DNA from: Bacteroidales bacterium UBA4293
Lineage (GTDB): Bacteria > Bacteroidota > Bacteroidia > Bacteroidales > Bacteroidaceae
Length of the DNA: 28,110 nucleotides
Assembly (NCBI GenBank): GCA_002395835.1
Contig: DGVD01000006.1
Location: 1 to 28,110, forward strand
Direction of reading: 5' to 3'
Position numbers and translations under genes: made by a program
The notes under the pieces: model-generated
Database searches by the model: none
What the model was told of the DNA's origin: nothing
What the model saw: only the letters and a program-made list of their open reading frames with translations
In this document: positions 8,030 to 15,413 of the stretch, piece after piece
Numbering within the stretch: the first letter of the stretch is position 1
Layout: every line of letters starts with the position of its first letter

Positions 8030-8950
8030 TTAGAACCGGCCTCCGGCACCACCACCGCCAAAATGACCTCCACCGAAGGAACCGCCTCCGAAACCACCGC
8101 CAAAGCCACCTCCACGGCCAAATCCACTACGGCTTCCACCACCCATGATAATGGCACGGTTCCAATAGTTGTCGTCATAATCGGTTTCTATACGGGTGAA
8201 AGTATGCCCACAGTTGGTACACAGATAAGTAGCTTGCTTCTTAATGATTCCGTTTTTCTTACTGAGCTGAACTTTTCCCACCAACTGGATAGTAAGTTTT
8301 CCACACTTAGGACACTTCCGGCTCTGGCGGTCTTTGTAGATAATGAGGAGCATGATGCCAGCAAAGCCGATGATGACTAGCAATAAAGCTAATAAAGCAC
8401 CTTCATCATCATCTGAAGAGCCATTCAATTCAGCCACAAGCGACTCATCTTCATTTATATAGCCACTGCAGGCCTCCAAGGTCTGAACCATAGCCTGATC
8501 CCAGTCGCCCTGCTTGAGATAAGGAAGCATGTAGTGATTTTCTATACGCTTGCAGATGGCATCGGGCAATGTGCCTTCCAGTCCACTACCAGTAAGGATG
8601 TAATAAGAACGGTCTTCGGTGGCCAATACCACAATGAGTCCGCTGTTCTGGGTTCCGCTTCCCACCCCATATTTCCGGGCCACATCCATGCCAAAAGTAT
8701 AAGGATCATCATTTTCCAAATGCTTCACCACAATGGTAAGAGCTTGAACACCTTTCTTATGCTCCAGCCGGTACTGGATACTGTCTAGCTGAGCCACAGC
8801 CCAGTCGGCCAACACACCATCGGGATTTATCGTATGACGGCGCTCATCCTGAAGGTAAGGCATGGGGAGGTTTTCAGCCGTATAGCCATCGGCTAATACG
8901 TTCAATACCACCAGCAGCAAGGTGAAAAGTGTCAAAATGATTCGTTTCAT
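8030..8950 (-). CDS. TPM-domain membrane protein with zinc ribbon and Gly-rich tail
   Basis: A 306-residue membrane protein. The order is: signal peptide (1-20), TPM/YgcG-type domain (about 38-165, with the typical N-x-G-L-I-V-V-L-A and G-x-G-L-E-G motifs), a Ser/Asp-rich spacer, a transmembrane helix (185-205), a zinc ribbon with CPKC (213-216) and CTNC (244-247), and a tail from about 270 made almost wholly of Gly with Phe and Ser. The TPM domain therefore lies outside the cytoplasm and the ribbon and tail on the other side. TPM proteins are very often neighbours of LemA, as here, where lemA is divergent. The family has been linked to envelope stress and photosystem or respiratory complex maintenance; the function in Bacteroidales is unknown. 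The ATG at 8950 is supported by the signal peptide, but its promoter box is only 5 bases upstream. Confidence 0.88.
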   Translation of the reverse strand: MKRIILTLFTLLLVVLNVLADGYTAENLPMPYLQDERRHTINPDGVLADWAVAQLDSIQYRLEHKKGVQALTIVVKHLENDDPYTFGMDVARKYGVGSGTQNSGLIVVLATEDRSYYILTGSGLEGTLPDAICKRIENHYMLPYLKQGDWDQAMVQTLEACSGYINEDESLVAELNGSSDDDEGALLALLLVIIGFAGIMLLIIYKDRQSRKCPKCGKLTIQLVGKVQLSKKNGIIKKQATYLCTNCGHTFTRIETDYDDNYWNRAIIMGGGSRSGFGRGGGFGGGFGGGSFGGGHFGGGGAGGRF

Positions 8951-8955
8951 GTGTG

Positions 8956-8963
8956 CAAATATA
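8956..8963 (-). promoter_or_regulatory. -7 promoter box for the TPM gene
   Basis: The minus strand reads TATATTTG, an exact TAnnTTTG match, with only five bases between it and the ATG at 8950. If used, the mRNA would start almost at the start codon. Confidence 0.5.
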
Positions 8964-9006
8964 ATGAGTTTTTTCCAAATCCGAGCATTGTCTAAAAAAA
9001 TTACAC

Positions 9007-9014
9007 TATATTTG
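9007..9014 (+). promoter_or_regulatory. -7 promoter box for the lemA operon
   Basis: TATATTTG matches TAnnTTTG exactly and lies 33 bases before the lemA ATG at 9048. A TTG at 8988-8990 is only 16 bases upstream, shorter than the usual 19-21, so the -33 box is uncertain. It is divergent to the TPM promoter. Confidence 0.55.
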
Positions 9015-9047
9015 CAACCAAATAACTCTAATCAAATAAAGACAATT

Positions 9048-9641
9048 ATGAAAAAAGGATGTTTAATCGTCGTAGGAATTATCCTGGTTATCGGACTAGG
9101 ACTATTCAGTTGGGTTAAGGGTGCCTACAACGGCATGGTAGAGAGTGAAGAAAGCGTGACTACCGCTTGGAGTAATGTAGAGACTCAGTACCAGCGCAGA
9201 GCTGACCTGATTCCTAACCTGGTTAACACCGTGAAGGGTTATGCAGCTCATGAAAGCGAGACCCTACAGGCTGTCATCGAAGCACGTAGCAAAGCTACTC
9301 AGGTAACTGTAGACCCAAGTAACATGACCGCTGAGCAGATGAAAGAATATCAGGCTGCTCAGGGTGAGATAAGCAGCGCACTGGGCAGACTGATTGCTGT
9401 TTCAGAGGCTTACCCTGACCTGAAGGCCAATGAGAATTTCCAGGAACTGCAGGCTCAGTTGGAGGGTACTGAAAACCGTATCAACGAGGCTCGCCGCAAC
9501 TACAATGAGGTGGCTCAGGCTTACAACGTAAAGATTCGTCAGTTCCCAACCAACATTCTGGCTGGTCTATTCAACTTCGGTACGAAGGAAAAATTTGCTG
9601 CAGAATCAGGTGCAGAAAAGGCTCCAACTGTAGAATTCTAA
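9048..9641 (+). CDS. lemA: LemA family protein
   Basis: A 197-residue membrane-anchored protein. A single N-terminal hydrophobic helix (about 5-23) is followed by the LemA core: YNGMVESEESVTTAWSNVE, then QYQRRADLIPNLVNTVKGY, both hallmarks of the family, and a long alpha-helical region ending in YN-x-x-I-R-Q-F-P-T-N-I-L-A. The ATG at 9048 is used; an in-frame ORF reaches back to 8922, but it would overlap both the -7 box and the divergent TPM gene. LemA proteins form extracytoplasmic helical bundles of unknown biochemical role and commonly pair with TPM-domain proteins, as seen here. The purM start follows 6 bases after its stop, so it probably leads a mixed operon with purM and prfA. Confidence 0.93.
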   Translation: MKKGCLIVVGIILVIGLGLFSWVKGAYNGMVESEESVTTAWSNVETQYQRRADLIPNLVNTVKGYAAHESETLQAVIEARSKATQVTVDPSNMTAEQMKEYQAAQGEISSALGRLIAVSEAYPDLKANENFQELQAQLEGTENRINEARRNYNEVAQAYNVKIRQFPTNILAGLFNFGTKEKFAAESGAEKAPTVEF

Positions 9642-9647
9642 TCCTTT

Positions 9648-10817
9648 ATGGCTAACAATCAACGATATATGATGCGCGGCGTAAGTGCAGCCAAGGAAGA
9701 TGTGCACAACGCCATTAAAAACATTGACAAAGGAATCTTCCCCCAAGCTTTCTGTAAGATTATTCCGGATATCTTGGGGGGAGACCCCGAATACTGTAAT
9801 ATCATGCATGCCGATGGTGCCGGCACTAAATCCAGCCTGGCTTACATGTACTGGAAGGAAACCGGTGACCTAAGCGTGTGGAAAGGTATTGCCCAGGATG
9901 CCCTGATTATGAACACCGACGACCTGCTTTGTGTGGGCGCCGTGGATAATATCTTGGTAAGCAGTACCATAGGCCGGAACAAGATGCTTATCCCTGGCGA
10001 AGTTATCAGCGCCATCATCAACGGTACAGATGAGCTGATGGCAGAAATGCGTGAGATGGGCATCGGCATCTATGGCACAGGAGGCGAAACAGCCGATGTG
10101 GGCGACCTGGTACGCACCATCATTGTGGACTCTACTGTAACCTGCCGTATGAAACTCAGTGATGTGATAGACAATGCCAACATCCGTCCGGGTGACGTGA
10201 TTGTGGGTCTCTCTTCCTGCGGACAGGCTACTTACGAGAAGGAATACAATGGCGGTATGGGCAGCAACGGACTGACTAGCGCACGCCATGATGTGTTCAG
10301 TAAATACCTGGCAGAAAAATACCCGGAGAGCTATGATCATGCCGTTCCCAATGAACTGGTTTACAGCGGAAGCTACAAACTGACCGATTCCGTGGAAGGT
10401 GCTCCTGTAAGTGCAGGAAAACTAGTGCTTTCCCCTACCCGCACCTATGCTCCGGTGGTTAAGAAACTGCTGGATGAACTTCGCCCAGAAATTCATGGTA
10501 TGGTTCACTGCACCGGTGGCGCCCAGACCAAGGTTTTACACTTCGTTTCAGACAACTGCCGTGTCATCAAGGACAATATGTTCCCTGTTCCTCCACTATT
10601 CAAAACCATTCAGGAACAAAGCGGAACAGACTGGTCTGAAATGTACAAAGTTTTCAATATGGGTCACCGCCTGGAGGTTTATCTGGCTCCAGAACATGCT
10701 CAGAAGGTCATTGATATTTCAAAGAGCTTCAATATTGATGCACAGGTTATCGGAAGAATAGAAGAAGGAAAAAAGAGCCTGACCATCAAGAGTGAATTTG
10801 GGGAATTCAACTATTAA
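9648..10817 (+). CDS. purM: Phosphoribosylformylglycinamidine cyclo-ligase (AIR synthase), Bacteroidetes type
   Basis: A 389-residue cytoplasmic enzyme of the PurM/PurL ATP-binding superfamily. HADGAGTKSSLA (about 54-65) corresponds to the T-D-G-V-G-T-K loop of PurM, NTDDLLCVGA to M-N-V-N-D-L, and YGTGGETAD to G-G-E-T-A; SCGQATYEKEYNGGMGSNGLT aligns with the S-S-G-L-H-S-N-G turn of classical PurM. It closes the imidazole ring of AIR in purine synthesis, using ATP. It is about 40 residues longer than E. coli PurM and diverged, as in other Bacteroidales, so assignment as AIR synthase rather than another superfamily member rests partly on the lineage. It lies 6 bases after lemA and 2 bases before a small membrane protein gene. 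Confidence 0.82.
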   Translation: MANNQRYMMRGVSAAKEDVHNAIKNIDKGIFPQAFCKIIPDILGGDPEYCNIMHADGAGTKSSLAYMYWKETGDLSVWKGIAQDALIMNTDDLLCVGAVDNILVSSTIGRNKMLIPGEVISAIINGTDELMAEMREMGIGIYGTGGETADVGDLVRTIIVDSTVTCRMKLSDVIDNANIRPGDVIVGLSSCGQATYEKEYNGGMGSNGLTSARHDVFSKYLAEKYPESYDHAVPNELVYSGSYKLTDSVEGAPVSAGKLVLSPTRTYAPVVKKLLDELRPEIHGMVHCTGGAQTKVLHFVSDNCRVIKDNMFPVPPLFKTIQEQSGTDWSEMYKVFNMGHRLEVYLAPEHAQKVIDISKSFNIDAQVIGRIEEGKKSLTIKSEFGEFNY

Positions 10818-10819
10818 AA

Positions 10820-11083
10820 ATGAACATTAAGACAAAACATCGGATAATAAACACGATACTAGGTATAATATGTATCCTGATTATTATCAACCAGTGCATG
10901 TTTGAATATGAGCGCCTAGCCCGCAATGAAGGTTTCAAATTCATCGTGAACTTGATTTTTGGAGTACTTAGCATTGCAGGCTGGTGTTCTATTGCTTACT
11001 GTTGCTTCAGGGTGGACGTATATGAAACTGTGGTCAATATGCTAAAAGCCAAGAAGAGACTAAAAAGAATGAGAAAAAAATAA
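10820..11083 (+). CDS. Small two-helix membrane protein of unknown function
   Basis: An 87-residue protein I do not recognise. It has two hydrophobic segments (about 10-25 and 41-63), the second containing two adjacent Cys, and a very basic C-terminal tail rich in Lys and Arg (about 75-87), which suggests both ends face the cytoplasm. The start is 2 bases after the purM stop, and its TAA stop abuts the prfA ATG with no gap, which points to translational coupling in the operon. Codon use looks more AT-rich than the flanking enzymes. A real gene is likely because it fills the space between purM and prfA exactly in frame with operon-style junctions. Confidence 0.75.
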   Translation: MNIKTKHRIINTILGIICILIIINQCMFEYERLARNEGFKFIVNLIFGVLSIAGWCSIAYCCFRVDVYETVVNMLKAKKRLKRMRKK

Positions 11084-12184
11084 ATGGTTATATTAGATAA
11101 ACTGGAAGGACTTGTACCTCGTTTTGAAGAGGTTTCAACACTTATTACCGACCCCGCTGTCATTGCTGACCAGAAAAGATACGTAAAGCTTACCCGTGAA
11201 TACAAGAACCTGGAGGACCTGATGAAGGCCCGGAAGGAGTATTTAGGCTTGCTCTCCAACATCAAGGAAGGCAAAGAAATGCTTCAGATGGAGGATGATC
11301 CGGAGATGAAGGAAATGCTTCGTCAAGAAATTCTATCCAGCGAAGAACGTATCCCGGCACTGGAGGAGGAAATCAAAATCATGTTGATTCCGGCAGACCC
11401 TGAGGATGATAAGAATGCCATCCTGGAAATCCGTGGCGGTACGGGTGGAGACGAGGCTTCGCTTTTTGCTGGCGACCTATTCAGAATGTACACCAAATAC
11501 TTCGACCTGAAAGGCTGGCATTATGAGGTGAGCAGCTTTACCGAAGGCTCAGTTGGCGGTTATAAGGAAATCATCTGTACGGTTACCGGTGAGAAGGTGT
11601 ATGGTACCCTGAAATATGAAAGTGGCGTTCACCGTGTTCAGCGTGTGCCTGTCACTGAAACTCAAGGGCGAGTGCATACTTCTGCTGCCTCAGTGGCCGT
11701 CCTGCCTGAAGCCGATGAGTTTGACGTGGAAATCCACGAAGGGCTCATCAAGTGGGATACTTTCCGTAGTGGAGGTGCCGGTGGCCAGAACGTGAACAAG
11801 GTGGAATCGGGTGTGCGTCTCCGCTATCCGTGGACGAACCCAAACACTGGAGTTACCGAGGAAATCCTGATAGAGTGTACGGAAACCCGAGACCAACCGA
11901 AAAACAAGGAACGCGCACTGGGACGCCTACGTACTTATATCTATGACCGGGAACATCAGAAGTACATGGACGATATAGCCAACAGACGTAAGACACTGGT
12001 AAGCACGGGTGACCGGTCAGCAAAAATCCGTACTTACAACTATCCGCAAGGGCGTGTAACCGACCATCGTATCAATTACACCATCTACAATCTGAGTTCA
12101 TTCATGGATGGAAATATTCAAGATGTCATTGACCATTTGATTGTAGCCGAGAATGCAGAACGTTTGAAGGAAAGCGAACTATAA
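11084..12184 (+). CDS. prfA: Peptide chain release factor 1
   Basis: A 366-residue class I release factor that reads UAA and UAG and triggers peptidyl-tRNA hydrolysis. The peptidyl-transferase motif GGQ lies in SGGAGGQNVNKVESG. The stop-codon-reading tripeptide is PVT in RVPVTETQGRVHTS, which is the P-x-T of RF1, not the SPF of RF2. An N-terminal coiled region (1-100) and the central GGTGGDEASLF-containing segment are all present, so the protein is full length. The ATG directly follows the stop of the preceding small membrane protein gene; pyrF follows 11 bases after its own stop. Confidence 0.96.
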   Translation: MVILDKLEGLVPRFEEVSTLITDPAVIADQKRYVKLTREYKNLEDLMKARKEYLGLLSNIKEGKEMLQMEDDPEMKEMLRQEILSSEERIPALEEEIKIMLIPADPEDDKNAILEIRGGTGGDEASLFAGDLFRMYTKYFDLKGWHYEVSSFTEGSVGGYKEIICTVTGEKVYGTLKYESGVHRVQRVPVTETQGRVHTSAASVAVLPEADEFDVEIHEGLIKWDTFRSGGAGGQNVNKVESGVRLRYPWTNPNTGVTEEILIECTETRDQPKNKERALGRLRTYIYDREHQKYMDDIANRRKTLVSTGDRSAKIRTYNYPQGRVTDHRINYTIYNLSSFMDGNIQDVIDHLIVAENAERLKESEL

Positions 12185-12195
12185 AAAACATCCTT

Positions 12196-13017
12196 ATGAC
12201 AAGACAAGAATTATTTGAAAATATCAAGAAGAAACAATCCTTCCTATGCGTGGGGCTAGACACAGACATTAAAAAGATTCCCCAGCATCTGCTGCAGGAA
12301 GAGGATCCTATCTTCGAGTTTAATAAAGCTATCATTGAAGCCACAGCCCCTTACTGTGTGGCCTACAAACCCAATCTGGCATTCTATGAAGCTTTTGGCG
12401 TGAAAGGAATGATAAGTTTTGAAAAAACCATCAAATACCTGAAAACCAATCACCCAGACCAATTTATCGTGGCTGATGCCAAACGAGGAGACATAGGAAA
12501 CACCAGCTCCATGTATGCCCGCACTTTCTTTGAAGAATATGATGTGGACTCTCTTACCGTGGCTCCTTATATGGGCGAAGACAGCGTTTCACCTTTCCTT
12601 AAATATGAAGGGAAATGGGTCATCCTGTTGGCTCTTACTAGCAATAAAGGTAGCCTGGATTTCCAGTTCATGGAAGACGAAGACGGCCAGAGACTGTTCG
12701 AGAAAGTCCTAACTACATCGCAAAATTGGGGAAATGCAGACAACATGATGTACGTGGTGGGAGCTACCCAAGGTAGTATGTTTGAGGACATTCGCAGAAT
12801 AGTTCCAGACCACTTCCTTCTGGTGCCAGGCATCGGTGCCCAGGGCGGATCACTGGAAGAAGTATGCAAATATGGTATGAACAGCACTTGTGGCTTGCTG
12901 GTAAACAGTTCCCGTGCCATCATCTATGCCGACAATACAGAGAACTTTGCAGAGGTGGCTGGTCAGAAGGCCAAAGAAGTTCAACTGCAGATGGCCGCTC
13001 AATTGGCTAAGCTTTAA
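12196..13017 (+). CDS. pyrF: Orotidine 5'-phosphate decarboxylase, subfamily 2
   Basis: A 273-residue TIM-barrel enzyme that converts OMP to UMP, the last step of de novo pyrimidine synthesis. The catalytic Lys-Asp network is visible in VADAKRGDIGNTSSMYA, the signature of the longer PyrF subfamily. The N-terminal LCVGLDTDIKKIP, K-P-N-L-A-F-Y-E and the C-terminal PGIGAQGG phosphate-binding loop are also present. Length fits subfamily 2 (about 270-280). It lies 11 bases after prfA and 9 bases before the HD hydrolase, so it is co-transcribed. Confidence 0.96.
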   Translation: MTRQELFENIKKKQSFLCVGLDTDIKKIPQHLLQEEDPIFEFNKAIIEATAPYCVAYKPNLAFYEAFGVKGMISFEKTIKYLKTNHPDQFIVADAKRGDIGNTSSMYARTFFEEYDVDSLTVAPYMGEDSVSPFLKYEGKWVILLALTSNKGSLDFQFMEDEDGQRLFEKVLTTSQNWGNADNMMYVVGATQGSMFEDIRRIVPDHFLLVPGIGAQGGSLEEVCKYGMNSTCGLLVNSSRAIIYADNTENFAEVAGQKAKEVQLQMAAQLAKL

Positions 13018-13026
13018 TCTAAACCT

Positions 13027-14238
13027 ATGGCCAAAATCATCAGCGATCCCGTATTCGGATTCATTCAAATTCCTACCGGGCTACTGCTTGACATTGTTAA
13101 ACATCCGCTCTTTCAGCGACTTAACCGTATCAAGCAGTTGGGCTTGAGCTCCAACGTTTACCCCGGAGCTCAACATACCCGGTTTCAGCATTCTTTAGGA
13201 GCTTTTCACCTGATGAGTGAGGCCATTATTTCACTGACACGGAAAGGCAATTTCATCTTCGATAGTGAGGCTGAAGCCGTTCAGGCAGCCATCTTGCTCC
13301 ACGACATCGGCCATGGTCCCTTCTCTCATGTACTGGAACACACCCTGGTGCAAGGTGTGGAGCATGAGGACATTTCACTTATGCTGATGCAGAAAATCAA
13401 CGATGATTTCAAAGGGCAACTGAATTTGGCTATTGAAATTTTCAAAGACCACTACCCTAAACGATTTCTGCACCAACTCATTAGCAGTCAACTGGATATG
13501 GACCGCCTGGACTATCTCCGCAGAGACTCTTTCTTCACTGGCGTGACAGAAGGAAACATAGGCAGCGCCCGCATCATCCGAATGCTGAATGTAAAAGACG
13601 ACCATCTGGTAGTGGAGAAAAAAGGCATCTACAGTATAGAGAACTATTTGATGAACAGACGGTTGATGTACTGGCAGGTTTATCTCCATAAAACAAGTGT
13701 GGCTGCAGAGAAAGTACTTATCAACGTTCTTATCCGTGCGAAAGAACTAAGCAGGAAAGGTGTAGACCTTTTCGCCTCCCCTGCTCTTTCGTATTTCTTG
13801 AAAAATCAAGTGGACAAAGCCTGGTGGGATACCCATCCAGAGGCCCTGGAGAACTATGCGCTGCTAGATGACAATGACATTTGGTGTGCCCTAAAGGTCT
13901 GGTGCCATCATCCCGACAAAGTGCTTTCCTTGCTGAGCCAAGACATGGTTAATCGCAGAATTTTCAAGGTAGAAGTTTCCGATGAACCAATCTCTGAAGA
14001 AAAGATTACGGCTATTAAGACCCAATTGGCAAAACGATATCATCTACCATATGAAGAAACCTCATATCTGATAGACGTAAGTACTGTGCAAAAAGACATG
14101 TACCGAATGGAAGACGACAGCATCGAAATTCTCTTTGACGATGGGAGCAGCAAAGACATCAGCCAAGTAAGCGACATGCTTAATGTGGAGCTTCTCAGCA
14201 AGAAAGTACGCAAGCATTATCTCTGTTACCAAAGGTAA
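13027..14238 (+). CDS. HD-superfamily phosphohydrolase, dGTPase/SAMHD1-like
   Basis: A 403-residue cytoplasmic metal-dependent phosphohydrolase. The HD metal ligands are H55 in TRFQHSLG, H92-D93 in LLHDIGHGPFSH and D157 in QLDMDRLDYLRRD, the same order and context as in SAMHD1-like proteins (COG1078). The N-terminal segment DPVFGFIQIP and HPLFQRLNRIKQLG are typical for that group. Related enzymes hydrolyse dNTPs or other nucleotides; the substrate here is not known. It is the last gene of the lemA-purM-prfA-pyrF run; 125 bases with a candidate promoter but no hairpin separate it from lpxD, so read-through into the lipid A genes is likely. Confidence 0.9.
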   Translation: MAKIISDPVFGFIQIPTGLLLDIVKHPLFQRLNRIKQLGLSSNVYPGAQHTRFQHSLGAFHLMSEAIISLTRKGNFIFDSEAEAVQAAILLHDIGHGPFSHVLEHTLVQGVEHEDISLMLMQKINDDFKGQLNLAIEIFKDHYPKRFLHQLISSQLDMDRLDYLRRDSFFTGVTEGNIGSARIIRMLNVKDDHLVVEKKGIYSIENYLMNRRLMYWQVYLHKTSVAAEKVLINVLIRAKELSRKGVDLFASPALSYFLKNQVDKAWWDTHPEALENYALLDDNDIWCALKVWCHHPDKVLSLLSQDMVNRRIFKVEVSDEPISEEKITAIKTQLAKRYHLPYEETSYLIDVSTVQKDMYRMEDDSIEILFDDGSSKDISQVSDMLNVELLSKKVRKHYLCYQR

Positions 14239-14337
14239 AATGTCTCTTTCGTTGATTTATCTCATCTATTCTTCCCTTTTTCTGCACTTTTTCCCTTTTA
14301 AATAAGGTAATTTCGATATTTTTTCCGTAATTTGCAG

Positions 14338-14345
14338 TAAATTTG
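14338..14345 (+). promoter_or_regulatory. -7 promoter box for the lpxD operon
   Basis: TAAATTTG matches TAnnTTTG exactly and lies 18 bases before the lpxD ATG at 14364. No clear -33 TTTG is present, and a near-match TAATTTG lies just upstream. The surrounding 14239-14363 gap has no terminator hairpin. Confidence 0.45.
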
Positions 14346-14363
14346 AAATATCGAATAAAAGAA

Positions 14364-15404
14364 ATGGAATTTTCAGCAAAACAAATAGCAGAGTTTCTTC
14401 ACGGAGAAATAGTAGGCAATGAAAATGCCAGCGTGAATACTTTTGCAAAAATTGAAGAAGGAGTGCCTGGCGCATTGTCCTTTTTATCTAATCCAAAATA
14501 TACCTCTTACCTTTACGAAACGAAAAGCAGTGTAGTACTGGTGAATAGAGACTTTATACCAGAACATCCTGTACAGGCAACCCTAATTAAGGTGGATAAT
14601 GCCTATGAAAGTTTAGCCAAACTGCTTACTCTATATGAGTCAATGAAACCAAAACCCTCTGGAATTGATCCTCTGGCCTTTGTTTCCCCTAGTGCAAAGA
14701 TTGGTAAGAATGTCTATTTGGCCCCTTTTGCTTATGTGGGTGAGAATGCCGTCATCGGTGATGGAGTCCAAATTTATCCTCATACTTTCGTAGGTGACGG
14801 TGTAGAAATAGGAAGCAACAGCATCTTGTACAGCAGTGTCAATGTTTATCATGGATGTAAAGTGGGCAAGAATTGTGTGCTGCATAGCGGAAGCGTCATT
14901 GGAGCTGACGGTTTCGGCTTCGCTCCTACCCCTCAGGGATATGAGAAGATTCCTCAGATTGGCATCGTCATTCTAGAGGATAATGTGGAAATCGGAGCTA
15001 ATACTTGCGTGGATCGTGCCACAATGGGTGCCACAGTAATTCATGCAGGTGTCAAGTTGGACAATCTGATTCAGATAGCTCACAATGTGGAAGTTGGAAG
15101 CCACACCGTTATGGCTGCTCAGACTGGAATCGCTGGTTCTACAAAGATTGGGGAATGGTGTATGTTTGGCGGCCAGACAGGTATTGCCGGTCATTTGAAA
15201 GTGGCCGACCGCACTCAGACTGGAGCTAAAACAGGTATCACCAAGTCCATCAGAAAACCAGAAATGGGATACATGGGTACACACTCTGTAGAAGTAAAGA
15301 AATACTTGAAGATCAATGCCGCACAACGCATGCTTCCCGACTTTGTGGAACAGTTGAAGGCACTTCAGGAAAAAGTTGATGAACTAGAAAAGAAATTAAA
15401 CTAA
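14364..15404 (+). CDS. lpxD: UDP-3-O-(3-hydroxyacyl)glucosamine N-acyltransferase
   Basis: A 346-residue cytoplasmic enzyme that adds the N-linked hydroxyacyl chain in the third step of lipid A synthesis. An N-terminal uridine-binding domain (1-100, with GALSFLSNPKY) is followed by hexapeptide repeats forming a left-handed beta helix (about 105-290). H240 in IQIAHNVEVG is the catalytic base, and GSVIGADGFGFAP is a strong LpxD signature. A short C-terminal helix (325-346) may be a coiled coil for trimer packing. The ATG at 14364 is used; a longer frame starts at a TTG at 14343, inside the promoter box. lpxC-fabZ follows 9 bases later. Confidence 0.96.
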   Translation: MEFSAKQIAEFLHGEIVGNENASVNTFAKIEEGVPGALSFLSNPKYTSYLYETKSSVVLVNRDFIPEHPVQATLIKVDNAYESLAKLLTLYESMKPKPSGIDPLAFVSPSAKIGKNVYLAPFAYVGENAVIGDGVQIYPHTFVGDGVEIGSNSILYSSVNVYHGCKVGKNCVLHSGSVIGADGFGFAPTPQGYEKIPQIGIVILEDNVEIGANTCVDRATMGATVIHAGVKLDNLIQIAHNVEVGSHTVMAAQTGIAGSTKIGEWCMFGGQTGIAGHLKVADRTQTGAKTGITKSIRKPEMGYMGTHSVEVKKYLKINAAQRMLPDFVEQLKALQEKVDELEKKLN

Positions 15405-15413
15405 CAGTCATAT

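Noticed and set aside
8063..8380. A Thr/Ser/Ala-rich frame on the plus strand
   Set aside because: It is only the complement of the Gly-rich tail and zinc ribbon of the TPM protein.
9870..10340. A 156-codon minus-strand frame
   Set aside because: It is antisense to purM motifs, with no promoter box or domain.
14343..14363. TTG start extending lpxD by seven codons
   Set aside because: It lies within the -7 box, and the conserved LpxD N-terminus starts at the ATG at 14364.
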